Assembly: GCF_039529295.1 (NCBI RefSeq)
Contig: NZ_BAAAMN010000022.1
Coordinates: 1-63,793 of the forward strand
Direction: 5' to 3'
Source: Yaniella flava
GTDB taxonomy: Bacteria > Actinomycetota > Actinomycetes > Actinomycetales > Micrococcaceae
DNA: 63,793 bases
Shown: piece by piece, positions 1-8,390 of the stretch
How the letters are laid out: the number at the start of each line of letters is the position of its first letter
Position numbering within the stretch: position 1 is the stretch's first letter
Program-made: the position numbers and the translations under genes
Notes under the pieces: generated by a model
Seen by the model: the letters and a program-made list of their open reading frames with translations, nothing else
Databases searched by the model: none
Told to the model about the DNA's origin: nothing

Positions 1-333
1 CACCCGCACCGTCAAGCCTTACGATTTCCGGTAAGCGCCGATAAGCCCCTATCCGCGCAATCTCTTAATTCGAAAATACAACGATCTGGACGTTTAGAGA
101 AAGCGTTCTCAAGAGTTGTTACTCAAAATCCTTACAGTGTCCTAGCAATTGCATATAGTTCAACTCGGACTGTGGAAAACTCCTGCAAGGAATTACCACT
201 GCACCTACTCTGAACTTAGCAGTTCTGCCATCAGAAGGTGAGAAGTGTTTGGTGCATCCTGCAGGAGGATTGCCCGTTAGGATTACACAGAAGACTCAAA
301 CCGGTAGTCTTCGTAAGTCATCTAGGAGTATAA
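1..333. other. Non-coding stretch upstream of methyltransferase
   Basis: No open frame of convincing length or composition is visible on either strand. The stretch is AT-rich and ends in an AGGAG-like ribosome site a few bases before the methyltransferase ATG at 334. It should hold the methyltransferase promoter, but I cannot assign hexamers confidently. The left edge of the restriction cassette may lie here or outside the window. Confidence 0.4.
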
Positions 334-1425
334 ATGAACCCCAAGCCGAAAATCGTTTCCACTTTCACTGGATGTGGTGGCATGGATCTCGGATTCGAGC
401 AAGAGGGCTTTGAGACTATTTGGGCTAATGATTTTGAAGAAATGGCTGTTGAGACTTTCAAACGGAACATTAGTAGCAACACTGTTTTAGGCGATATTAC
501 TCAGATAGATCCGTTCACTGACCCAACGATTCCAGAAGCGGATATTGTCATGGGTGGTTTCCCTTGCCAAGATTTCTCTGTGATCTGGAAGCAACCCGGG
601 CTCTCTGGGGAACGCGGGGGACTGTATAAGAATTTTGCTGAATTCGTAACAGCAAAAAAACCAAAAGTATTCGTAGCCGAGAATGTCAAGGGCTTATTGA
701 CAGCCAATAAGCGTATGGCTATTAAAACTATAGTTGAGGATCTCCAGTCCATTTCCCCCGGCTATCTAATAAAACCAAGGCTGTATAACTTCGCAGATTA
801 CGGGGTTCCACAGTTTCGGGAAAGGGTCCTAATCGTTGGAGTACGAGCGGACACGGGTTTCAATTTTAAACATCCGCGACGGACTCATGGTCCTCATGGA
901 ATTTTTCCATACCTGACAGCAGGGCAAGCGCTAGAAAATGTTGAAGACGTTCCGTATAACAATGAGCAATTGAATCAGCGACCAAGAACAAGAGAAATAC
1001 TGAATCGAATTCCCGAGGGCGGGAACTTTACGGACATACCAAAGGATAGCCCGTTTTATGTGAAAGGTATGATCAGCCACGTGTATCGTCGAATTCACCG
1101 GAACGAACCTGCCAAGACAATCATCGCTGCCGGGGGTGGAGGAACATGGGGCTATCACTACCCAGAGCCAAGATCACTCACTAATCGTGAACGTGCTCGT
1201 CTCCAGTCTTTCCCGGACTGGTTTGAATTCGTAGGATCTACGACGGAAGTACGACGTCAGATCGGCAACGCAGTTCCGCCCGAGGGCGTCCGACCACTTG
1301 CTAGTCGTCTTATGCGAATTTTCACGGGCGACTACACTCCTGTCGACCTCACCCAGGAGATTTCACGTCTAAATTCTATGACCATCGCAGAAAGAGTCAA
1401 AGAAGCCAATGAGGAAGTAGACTAA
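334..1425 (+). CDS. DNA (cytosine-5)-methyltransferase of a restriction-modification cassette
   Basis: This 363-aa protein methylates cytosine C5 in DNA using S-adenosylmethionine and should protect the host from the linked nuclease. The C5 family motifs appear in order: motif I FTGCGGMDLGF (residues 11-21), motif IV GGFPCQDFS with catalytic Cys78, motif VI ENV (116-118), motif VIII QFRER (160-164), then NRERARLQSFP and the C-terminal QIGNAVPP. Length is normal for a stand-alone type II enzyme. The ATG follows an AGGAG site. It is transcribed towards the minus-strand Z1 and NgoFVII genes. Target sequence cannot be read from the protein. Confidence 0.93.
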   Translation: MNPKPKIVSTFTGCGGMDLGFEQEGFETIWANDFEEMAVETFKRNISSNTVLGDITQIDPFTDPTIPEADIVMGGFPCQDFSVIWKQPGLSGERGGLYKNFAEFVTAKKPKVFVAENVKGLLTANKRMAIKTIVEDLQSISPGYLIKPRLYNFADYGVPQFRERVLIVGVRADTGFNFKHPRRTHGPHGIFPYLTAGQALENVEDVPYNNEQLNQRPRTREILNRIPEGGNFTDIPKDSPFYVKGMISHVYRRIHRNEPAKTIIAAGGGGTWGYHYPEPRSLTNRERARLQSFPDWFEFVGSTTEVRRQIGNAVPPEGVRPLASRLMRIFTGDYTPVDLTQEISRLNSMTIAERVKEANEEVD

Positions 1426-1449
1426 TTCGCTTTTGTGGTGAATGGAGAT

Positions 1450-1485
1450 CAGGTTCTGATGATATTGGAACATCATCAGAACCTG
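1450..1485 (+). terminator. Strong hairpin after methyltransferase gene
   Basis: Fourteen-base perfect arms (CAGGTTCTGATGAT at 1450-1463 and its complement at 1472-1485) enclose an 8-base loop, 25 bases after the methyltransferase stop. There is no long T run, so it may be a weak intrinsic terminator or an RNA-stabilising stem. It lies between the convergent methyltransferase and Z1 genes. Confidence 0.55.
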
Positions 1486-1682
1486 CAATCCATTTCTGAA
1501 AGTTCAATTAGGCCATCACGCGGTTACTAACTAATCGATGTCGATGCTTCCGCTAATGGATTCGTGTCTTCACAACATCAATTACGCTCAAGTTTCCGAA
1601 GAAGCTAGAAACACTGGACCACTGGCATCCGAAGTACTGCCAACAAATGACAGTACTTTGCCCTCAACTTGCCGTACCAACG

Positions 1683-3584
1683 CTAGCCATCGACTCGCCA
1701 GAATTGTCGTTGACCTGGCAATTTAATGTTCGGCACCCAAATCGGGTCATGTGCCCAGGTGGATTTGCCTTTAGCCAGCGCAGTGCTATTCACACCATCA
1801 ATTCGGTAAAGGATTAGCAGAGGGTGAGTCGTCTCATGCCGACTGATCTTCTGGTCATTAGGCGAGAGTAGGACCCCCGTACCGTGGTTGATTTTTCTAT
1901 CTGTACGGATAATAACGCGAGCAGTAAGTTGTGGCCGCGTTTCCTCAAAGTTTCCTAGCGCAACCTTGAATGTCGCCAAGTCCAGGTCCTTGACGTCCGT
2001 CTTAAAATGGCCGAGCAGCTTGATCATGGCTTGCATATTGAGATGGAAATCGTTGCCGTGTTTGAAGACAAGATCGTTGAGTTTTCTGTCTAGGATATCG
2101 AACTTCGGGTTCTTAGGATCGGCAGCGAAATAGTTCACGCCACCGATAAGGTGGTGAACACGTTGCTTGTCGAGCACGTTGGCTCTAGTAGGTGAGACAC
2201 CATCGTTGAGTACGACGCGCATGTCCTTGATGGGGGTGCCCGATTCAAGTTGATTCTTGATGACCTCGTTGCCCTGATGCACCTCTTGAAACGTCTGACC
2301 CAAGGTAGCTGGCATGAATACACGCATAGTTTCTCGATGTCGCTGGTAACCGAACATGCGTGCGTGCTGCCACAAGGTATCGGCTTGTGGACGCTTGGAT
2401 TCGCGCACGTAGAATACGGTCTGCAAATTCTTAAAGGTCAACCCACGCCCCAGCGAATTGCCACCGACGACTATGTTGTACCCATCGGACCAATCCGATT
2501 CCACCGTGGGGTTCTTACTATTGATGATGTATGTATTAAATTCCGAGTGCATAGCCTCGAGCACGCCCAAGACAGTGTCCAACTCAGGCGCGTGGGAGTA
2601 CGTCTTGGTAAGCTGCTCATGAACTCGCGCCAGGCTATTCTGAATGTTCGCATCGTTGAAATGATCAAACGTATGCTTCAGTTTCGTTTTGACACGGGAT
2701 TCATAATCATCATGAATCGGCGACATGTGACTGGGGTGGATAAGCATCGTGCATAGGCTTTGTTTCTTGATTTTGAAAATGGCGGCCGTAAGCATGTAAG
2801 TATGAAGAGCCTCAAGCAGGTACCGATCTTCATCAGTGTCACTGTCACTGAACAATCGGGTGTACGGGTTAGATGATAGAGAATCGAAGAACTGTGTTCC
2901 ACCGATGTAGCTGTCACCAGGTTTAAAATGCATCGCACTTTGCACAGACCACTCGCTATCATCGCTCTGCAACAATACAGCCTGTGGTGTCCCTGTCACT
3001 TGCATGTATACGCACGCCGTAGCGCATCCACGAATTTCGGTGAGGTGGTTGTTGATAGTCGAGATCTCGTCGGCATTAACCTTTGTATTCAGGCTCGTGG
3101 CATCTGCCTCGTCGTCAATAATTAGCACCGGGTTTCCCTCTAGAGCTTTTGTCTCTTTGAATAGTTGAACCCAATTGCCGAGTGTCTTGGTGATTTTTCC
3201 CATCACAATGACTGTCTTCTGTGGAACAACCCTGTGTTGGTTGGCGCGGAATTCATTGAGAGAGTCACCCTTGCAGACAAGCACGTTGGAGAATGACTCA
3301 AATATCCTAGAATAGGTCTGATCGACCAGACGGGTGTTTGGGGAGGTTAACACGATGACAGTGTCGAAGTTCTGGTCCAGGCATTCGGCTACAACGCCGA
3401 GCATGTGAGAGGTTTTACCACTTTGGACATCCCCATAGAGTAACACTTGATGGTTACTCATGTAATCGTAACTATCGAGGACAGTGTGTTGGAATGTCGA
3501 TACAGTATCGGCGACCTTGTTAATTAGATCGCTGTTACCGTCCAGGCTTTGAGTGTATATGTCAAGGTGTGATAGGTTAATCAT
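1683..3584 (-). CDS. Z1 domain helicase-like ATPase of the R-M cassette
   Basis: This 633-aa protein matches Z1-domain proteins, a superfamily II helicase-like group found with DNA methyltransferases and nucleases. Visible motifs are Walker A GDVQSGKT (51-58), Walker B-like DDEAD (157-161), a TGTP motif III (197-200), and a motif V/VI region containing GGNSLGRGLTF and QHARMFGYQR. It probably couples ATP hydrolysis to DNA handling for the nuclease encoded 33 bases upstream. It looks shorter than many Z1 proteins, mainly because Walker A is so close to the N terminus. Function as the restriction motor is inferred from context. Confidence 0.85.
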   Translation of the reverse strand: MINLSHLDIYTQSLDGNSDLINKVADTVSTFQHTVLDSYDYMSNHQVLLYGDVQSGKTSHMLGVVAECLDQNFDTVIVLTSPNTRLVDQTYSRIFESFSNVLVCKGDSLNEFRANQHRVVPQKTVIVMGKITKTLGNWVQLFKETKALEGNPVLIIDDEADATSLNTKVNADEISTINNHLTEIRGCATACVYMQVTGTPQAVLLQSDDSEWSVQSAMHFKPGDSYIGGTQFFDSLSSNPYTRLFSDSDTDEDRYLLEALHTYMLTAAIFKIKKQSLCTMLIHPSHMSPIHDDYESRVKTKLKHTFDHFNDANIQNSLARVHEQLTKTYSHAPELDTVLGVLEAMHSEFNTYIINSKNPTVESDWSDGYNIVVGGNSLGRGLTFKNLQTVFYVRESKRPQADTLWQHARMFGYQRHRETMRVFMPATLGQTFQEVHQGNEVIKNQLESGTPIKDMRVVLNDGVSPTRANVLDKQRVHHLIGGVNYFAADPKNPKFDILDRKLNDLVFKHGNDFHLNMQAMIKLLGHFKTDVKDLDLATFKVALGNFEETRPQLTARVIIRTDRKINHGTGVLLSPNDQKISRHETTHPLLILYRIDGVNSTALAKGKSTWAHDPIWVPNIKLPGQRQFWRVDG

Positions 3585-3617
3585 AGTCGTACTGTAGTTT
3601 CAATTCGATTATTTGTG

Positions 3618-4679
3618 TTAAGTAGTTTTTTCATTTTTCTGTTGCTGTGTGGTGCTTAGATCAAAAGACCACACACCGTACTCTGGGTGATATTTCATCG
3701 TTAGGTGTGAACGTCCGAAGCGATCGATATTGTCCTGAGTCGCTGTCTCCCCATATTCAAGAGCACCAGCATCTATAAGTTTGGACTTCATCCACGTGCC
3801 GAATACGGCCAACCGACCCTCACTGCGAAGGTTTTTACCACCGTGGCCACTTGTTTTGCAGGTGAACGACCAACCGTCGTCGGTAACCACGGTGAAAGGC
3901 TTGCCTTTTGCTGGGTATCCCTCAACTTCCCACAATTTCTGATCGACGACCAGCTCGCCCTCATACCAATCCCGAGCAAGGAGGCTACCTGATTTTTGGG
4001 CTCGTGCACCGTCCCCACCGAGATGGGCATTCAAGCTACTTTTTGCGTTGGCTTTGAGCGGCAAATGAAAAGTGTATTGAGCCGGGCTGGACATGATGGT
4101 AATTACATCCGAGGTGGAAATAACTCTGGCTTCCTCAACATGATGCATAGGGGAGCTTGTATCCGGGACGATCGGGACATCAAAATGATCAATAGATGTT
4201 CTATGAGGTTCGATGTCCCGTTCGAGATGAGTGAGTAACTCCTCTGGTGCAGGATCAAGAAGAACACCTGTCTCAAAGGTCGCTGTGTAACCAGGAACGA
4301 TGGCTGAGAGGTTTGCACTGCCGATGTAGGCCCGTGGCATTTCTAGATGAGACGGATCTTCATGGTGAAACAGATAGGTTTTCCCGTGATAGCGCAGCTT
4401 AGGTATGACGAAGACGCCACCACGGCCACTGGCTGTTAGCAAAGTATGCAAGGCAAGCGCGTGATGGTGCTGAGCAGGAGTCATGCCGTCACGCGCGTGC
4501 ATCCCGCAGGTAAGGCTAATAGTGAGCTCGGGGAACTCGTCGACAAGATCAGAGAGATAACGCAACGATTTCTCGCTAACATATCCCACAAAAATATCGA
4601 TTCGGTATACCTTCGGGATTTCTTGCCTAAATAAAGTACTGAGTGGTCGCTCATCCTGGGGATGAGCTGCATTGAACAC
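3618..4679 (-). CDS. NgoFVII-family restriction endonuclease (PLD fold)
   Basis: This 353-aa protein resembles NgoFVII-type restriction nucleases. A single phospholipase-D-type catalytic half-site is visible: His98 and Lys100 (YHGKTYLF) followed by GSANLS at 120-125, the HxK...GSxN signature of metal-independent PLD nucleases that act as dimers. The C-terminal ~140 residues are compatible with the B3-like DNA-recognition domain of this family. It is first in the minus-strand operon, 33 bases before the Z1 gene. With the convergent C5 methyltransferase it completes a restriction-modification set. Confidence 0.85.
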   Translation of the reverse strand: MFNAAHPQDERPLSTLFRQEIPKVYRIDIFVGYVSEKSLRYLSDLVDEFPELTISLTCGMHARDGMTPAQHHHALALHTLLTASGRGGVFVIPKLRYHGKTYLFHHEDPSHLEMPRAYIGSANLSAIVPGYTATFETGVLLDPAPEELLTHLERDIEPHRTSIDHFDVPIVPDTSSPMHHVEEARVISTSDVITIMSSPAQYTFHLPLKANAKSSLNAHLGGDGARAQKSGSLLARDWYEGELVVDQKLWEVEGYPAKGKPFTVVTDDGWSFTCKTSGHGGKNLRSEGRLAVFGTWMKSKLIDAGALEYGETATQDNIDRFGRSHLTMKYHPEYGVWSFDLSTTQQQKNEKTT

Positions 4680-4865
4680 TAATTGAACTGCTTGTGACAG
4701 GTTGTCTATTATACTTCCTGCTCAGCAAACACTAATCACTACTTATTCGTGAGTACCTACAAGTCAGCATGATGGTTTTAAAAGATTGGCACTGTATGGT
4801 CCACAGTTTACATGTCTATGCCCAGTAAGGGATAAGTTACAACGGTAGAGAAAGTGTAAGATACG
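4680..4865. other. Spacer between R-M cassette and tRNA-Ala
   Basis: AT-rich spacer with no credible gene. It presumably holds the promoter of the nuclease/Z1 operon, which reads to the left. I saw no copy of the tRNA 3' end here or at the window start that would mark attachment-site duplication. Confidence 0.35.
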
Positions 4866-4895
4866 AAGAGACCTTCTCCGCGGAGAAGGTCTCTT
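4866..4895. terminator. 30-bp perfect palindrome downstream of tRNA-Ala
   Basis: A self-complementary sequence centred on CCGCGG with 15-base arms, followed on the plus strand by a T run (4894-4898). It sits six bases past the 3' end of tRNA-Ala. It is probably the terminator of the tRNA transcript and may also block plus-strand readthrough, for which the T run is on the correct side. Confidence 0.7.
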
Positions 4896-4900
4896 TTTAA

Positions 4901-4976
4901 TGGTGGAGGCAAGGGGACTCGAACCCCTAACCCTCTGCTTGCAAAGCAGATGCGCTACCAATTGCGCCATGCCCCC
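4901..4976 (-). tRNA. tRNA-Ala (anticodon TGC)
   Basis: A complete cloverleaf can be folded. The acceptor stem pairs GGGGGCA with TGCCTCC, the anticodon loop is CTTTGCAAG reading TGC, the T loop is GGTTCGAGTCC, and the 3' CCA is genome-encoded. It follows tRNA-Ile and DLW-39 in the same direction, as often downstream of gyrA in actinobacteria. Confidence 0.96.
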
Positions 4977-4982
4977 GAGGAC

Positions 4983-5102
4983 TTATTTGATTGTATCAGT
5001 TGCTGATGCCCAAATGTCTTGGGCCTCTTTACGATCTGCAACAATCTTATAAGTTACACCGGCTGCAGTAATCATAGCAAGTCCTAGAAGAACTTTTTTC
5101 AT
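4983..5102 (-). CDS. DLW-39 family mini-protein
   Basis: A 39-aa protein lies between the two tRNA genes. It begins MKKVLLGLAM, has a short hydrophobic stretch, then a charged segment (ADRKEAQDIW) and a TrpAla near the end, matching the actinobacterial DLW-39 family named for its Asp-Leu-Trp-like motif and 39-residue length. AGGAG precedes the ATG. The single N-terminal hydrophobic segment suggests membrane association. Function is unknown for the family. It is easily missed by gene callers. Confidence 0.88.
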   Translation of the reverse strand: MKKVLLGLAMITAAGVTYKIVADRKEAQDIWASATDTIK

Positions 5103-5124
5103 GTCTACTCCTTTGCTGGTGTAG

Positions 5125-5198
5125 TGGGCGTACCAAGACTTGAACTTGGGACCTCATCGTTATCAGCGATGCGCTCTAACCGCCTGAGCTATACGCCC
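5125..5198 (-). tRNA. tRNA-Ile (anticodon GAT)
   Basis: The cloverleaf is complete. The acceptor stem pairs GGGCGTA with TACGCCC, the anticodon stem-loop CATCGCTGATAACGATG reads GAT, and the T arm is intact. CCA is not encoded (discriminator A is followed by CTAC), unlike neighbouring tRNA-Ala. This gene is 23 bases upstream of the DLW-39 start. Confidence 0.96.
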
Positions 5199-5200
5199 TC

Positions 5201-5268
5201 ATTTCGGTTTGGTCTTTGACCTGAACCGAAATATAATCTTACACGCGATTTTCTAAAAAGCAAAATCG
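5201..5268 (-). terminator. Two hairpins between DUF3566 and tRNA-Ile
   Basis: Reading the minus strand after the DUF3566 stop, a stem with 7-base CGATTTT/AAAATCG arms (5246-5268) contains a T-rich loop. A second stem with 9-base ATTTCGGTT/AACCGAAAT arms (5201-5232) ends three bases before the tRNA-Ile 5' end. The first probably terminates the gyr operon. The second could be part of the tRNA leader. Confidence 0.5.
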
Positions 5269-5281
5269 GAAGGTACGTTGC

Positions 5282-5746
5282 TTAGTCGTCTGTCAGGGTC
5301 AGTCCGATTCCACCTACGAGCGACGCACATACGTTGTATAGCAACGCTCCCAGCGATGCCGCAACGGTGATCAAGACCACGTTGAGTACGGCGATAATGG
5401 TGGAGAAGGATGCAACTTGTCCCAGGGTGACAAGCTCCTGAATTTGGGTGCCACCGCCCTCGGTTCCAAGAATGGTGCCGAGCAAGGCGTTGATGTCATC
5501 GAAGATACCGGTGAGGTCCATGGTGGTCCACAACAAGATCCCGGCGACGACGGTGACGATCCCCAGCCCTACAGACAGGAGGAAAGCGACCTTGAATACT
5601 GACCAGGCATCAATCTTGGCAACGACGAGCTTAGCTCGGCGTGCCTTGGCTTTTGGTGCAGGACGAACGAGGCCTTTGGCGGAGCTATTCTTGCTCGCTG
5701 GACTGCTGCCACCCTTGGTGGGTTTGGCTGCTTGAGTCTTACTCAC
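5282..5746 (-). CDS. DUF3566 membrane protein downstream of gyrA
   Basis: A 154-aa protein with a basic, Lys/Ala/Pro-rich cytoplasmic N terminus (about residues 1-45) and two long hydrophobic segments (about 50-75 and 110-140). This is the architecture of DUF3566 proteins that follow gyrA in most actinobacteria. The GTG start overlaps the gyrA stop (TAGTG), so translation is probably coupled. The biochemical role is unknown. Its conserved location suggests a cell-envelope or division function, but that is only inference from synteny. Confidence 0.85.
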   Translation of the reverse strand: MSKTQAAKPTKGGSSPASKNSSAKGLVRPAPKAKARRAKLVVAKIDAWSVFKVAFLLSVGLGIVTVVAGILLWTTMDLTGIFDDINALLGTILGTEGGGTQIQELVTLGQVASFSTIIAVLNVVLITVAASLGALLYNVCASLVGGIGLTLTDD

Positions 5747-8334
5747 TATTCTCCTTCGTCATTTCGGTCAGTATCCGAGGATACCTGATCTTGGACGGTG
5801 GATTCCTCTGTCATTTCAGTTTCCTCAGTGTCGTCGCCTTCTTCGGCGTCGTCTTCGAGGTCTTCAATTTCGTAGTTGAGCGTAGCACCTACGATGCAAT
5901 CTTTCTTACCCGGTGAGGCAAAAATAACGCCCATCGTGTCGCGACCGCGGATCGGAACTTGCTCTACTGCCGAGCGTACGACGTTACCTGATTCCATCAC
6001 AACTAGCACTTCTGAGTCAGACAGCACGACTTCAGCTCCGACGAGCTCGCCACGTTCTTCCGGCAGATTGGCAACCTTGATGCCGAAGCCGCCGCGGTTT
6101 TGGGTGCGGTATTCATCGATGGAAGTGCGCTTGGCGAAACCACCATCGGTGATGGTGAAGACGTACGATTCGTATTCAATGACGCCCATGGTGAGCAGGT
6201 CGTCTTCTTGACGGAATTTCATCCCCTTCACACCGGCTGTTGCACGACCCATGGGGCGTAGGGCTTCATCGGTGGCGGTGAAACGCAGTGATTGGCCCTT
6301 GCGGGAGATCAGAATAAGGTCTTCGGTGTTGTCGATCAGCTTGGCTGCGACCACTTCATCGCCCTCATTGAGGTTGATGGCAATCAGACCCGCGCTCCGT
6401 GGGCTGTCATAGTCTTCCAAACGGGTCTTTTTGACCATGCCCGATTTGGTGGCCAACACAAGGTAAGGCGCATCTTGGTAGGAGTCCAGGGTCAGGACCT
6501 GTGCAATGTGCTCATCCGGTTGGAAGGCCAGGACGTTGGCCACGTGTTGTCCGCGCGCATCACGACCGGCGTCTTGGAGTTCGTACCCCTTGATCCGGTA
6601 GACACGACCAAAGTTGGTAAAGAACAGCAGCCAGTTATGCGTTGAGGTGGTGAAGAAGTGCTCAACGACATCTTCATCCTTCAGCGCTGCACCGCGTACA
6701 CCTTTGCCACCCCGGTTTTGGGCGCGGTAGAGATCAACACGGGTGCGTTTCACGTAGCCCGAACGGGTGACGGTGACGACGACTTCCTCTTCTGGGATGA
6801 GGTCTTCAACGGACATGTCGCCGTCGTAACCGTAGAGGATCTCCGTACGACGGTCGTCGCCGTGGCGATCGATAATGCCGGCGAGTTCACCGGAGATGAC
6901 TTCGCGCTGACGCACAGGGGATTCGAGGATCTCGATATATTCGGCGATCTTGGCCTGGAGTTCGTCGTATTCTTCCTGAATATTCTGACGTTCCAGTGCG
7001 GCCAACTGGCGCAACTGCATGAGCAGGATGGCGCGTGCTTGATCATCGTCGATGTTCAGCAGGTTTTTGATTTCTTCACGAGCGACTTCTGCCGAGGCCG
7101 ATGCACGAATGGTCGAGATAACCTCATCGAGCATGTCCAGGGCCTTCAACAGACCCTGCAGGATGTGCGCGCGCTCTTCGGCCTTGCGTTTGCGGTAGGC
7201 GGTACGGCGAACAATGACTTCGACCTGGTGTTTGACCCAGTAGTGCACGAACCCGTCGAGTGACAGGGTGCGCGGTACACCGTCCACCAGCGCCAGCATG
7301 TTGGCCGAGAAGTTCTCCTGCAGGGCGGTGTGTTTATACAGGTTGTTCAGCACAACCTTGGGCACGGCGTCGCGCTTGAGAATGATGATCAGACGCTGAC
7401 CGGTACGACCAGAGGTTTCGTCGCGCACATCGGCGATGCCAGAAAGTTTGCCTTCGTTGATGAGTTCGGCGATGCGGCGGGCCAGGTTATCCGGGTTGGC
7501 CATGTATGGCAGTTCGGTGACGACCAGTGCCGTACGGTTCTGAACTTCTTCAACATTGACGACTGCGCGCATGGTGATCGAGCCACGGCCGGTGCGGTAT
7601 GCCTGTTCGATGCCCGAGTGCCCCAGGATTTGGGCGCCGGATGGGAAGTCTGGGCCCTTGATGCGTTTCAGCAGGGCTTCGAGCAGTTCTTCGCGGCTGG
7701 CTTCTGGGTTGTCCAGGTACCACTGCACACCGTCGGCGACTTCGCGCAGGTTGTGCGGTGGGATCTGGGTGGCCATACCCACGGCAATACCGGTGGAACC
7801 GTTGACCAGTAGGTTGGGGTAGCGGGACGGCAGCACGGTGGGTTCTTGCTGCTTGCCGTCGTAGTTGTCCTGGAAGTCGACGGTGTCTTCGTCGATGTCG
7901 CGGACCATTTCCATGGCCAATGGCGCCATTTTGGTTTCGGTATAACGCTGAGCGGCAGCACCGTCGTTCCCGGGGGAACCGAAGTTTCCTTGACCCAAGG
8001 CGAGCGGGTAACGCATGACCCAGTCTTGGACGAGGCGCACCAGGGTGTCGTAGATGGCGGAGTCGCCGTGTGGGTGGTAGTTACCCATGACTTCACCGAC
8101 GACGCGCGCTGATTTGTTAAAGGAGCGCTCTGGTCGGTAGCCACCGTCGAACATCGCGTAGATGACGCGGCGGTGGACTGGTTTCAGGCCGTCTCGCACG
8201 TCGGGCAGGGCACGTCCCACGATAACGGCCATGGCGTAGTCGAGGTAGGACCGTTTCATTTCGGTCTGTAGATCGATTTGGTCTACGCCGGACCGTTCTG
8301 GCTGGTCGGTGGTGGGTGTTTGCTCGTCACTCAC
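5746..8334 (-). CDS. gyrA: DNA gyrase subunit A
   Basis: This 862-aa subunit carries the DNA cleavage-religation activity of the A2B2 gyrase that introduces negative supercoils. The catalytic tyrosine is Tyr131 in AAQRYTETKM. The quinolone-resistance region reads HPHGDSAIYD, with Ser92 and Asp96 at positions usually associated with the susceptible state. The C-terminal beta-pinwheel repeats (such as YRTQNRGGFG) are present, followed by an acidic tail. GTG start at 8334, 56 bases after gyrB. Full length. Confidence 0.98.
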   Translation of the reverse strand: MSDEQTPTTDQPERSGVDQIDLQTEMKRSYLDYAMAVIVGRALPDVRDGLKPVHRRVIYAMFDGGYRPERSFNKSARVVGEVMGNYHPHGDSAIYDTLVRLVQDWVMRYPLALGQGNFGSPGNDGAAAQRYTETKMAPLAMEMVRDIDEDTVDFQDNYDGKQQEPTVLPSRYPNLLVNGSTGIAVGMATQIPPHNLREVADGVQWYLDNPEASREELLEALLKRIKGPDFPSGAQILGHSGIEQAYRTGRGSITMRAVVNVEEVQNRTALVVTELPYMANPDNLARRIAELINEGKLSGIADVRDETSGRTGQRLIIILKRDAVPKVVLNNLYKHTALQENFSANMLALVDGVPRTLSLDGFVHYWVKHQVEVIVRRTAYRKRKAEERAHILQGLLKALDMLDEVISTIRASASAEVAREEIKNLLNIDDDQARAILLMQLRQLAALERQNIQEEYDELQAKIAEYIEILESPVRQREVISGELAGIIDRHGDDRRTEILYGYDGDMSVEDLIPEEEVVVTVTRSGYVKRTRVDLYRAQNRGGKGVRGAALKDEDVVEHFFTTSTHNWLLFFTNFGRVYRIKGYELQDAGRDARGQHVANVLAFQPDEHIAQVLTLDSYQDAPYLVLATKSGMVKKTRLEDYDSPRSAGLIAINLNEGDEVVAAKLIDNTEDLILISRKGQSLRFTATDEALRPMGRATAGVKGMKFRQEDDLLTMGVIEYESYVFTITDGGFAKRTSIDEYRTQNRGGFGIKVANLPEERGELVGAEVVLSDSEVLVVMESGNVVRSAVEQVPIRGRDTMGVIFASPGKKDCIVGATLNYEIEDLEDDAEEGDDTEETEMTEESTVQDQVSSDTDRNDEGE

Positions 8335-8390
8335 GGGGTTGTCATCTCCGAGTCGTCGTCGAAAAGTATGTTAAGCGGTGTGGCTGGGGC

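Noticed and set aside
1538..1726. Small plus-strand frame after the methyltransferase
   Set aside because: No ribosome site, no known family, and it overlaps the 3' end of the convergent Z1 gene.
4901..5198. rRNA operon suspected from the tRNA-Ile/tRNA-Ala pair
   Set aside because: No 16S or 23S sequence is present; this tRNA pair commonly lies after gyrA in actinobacteria.
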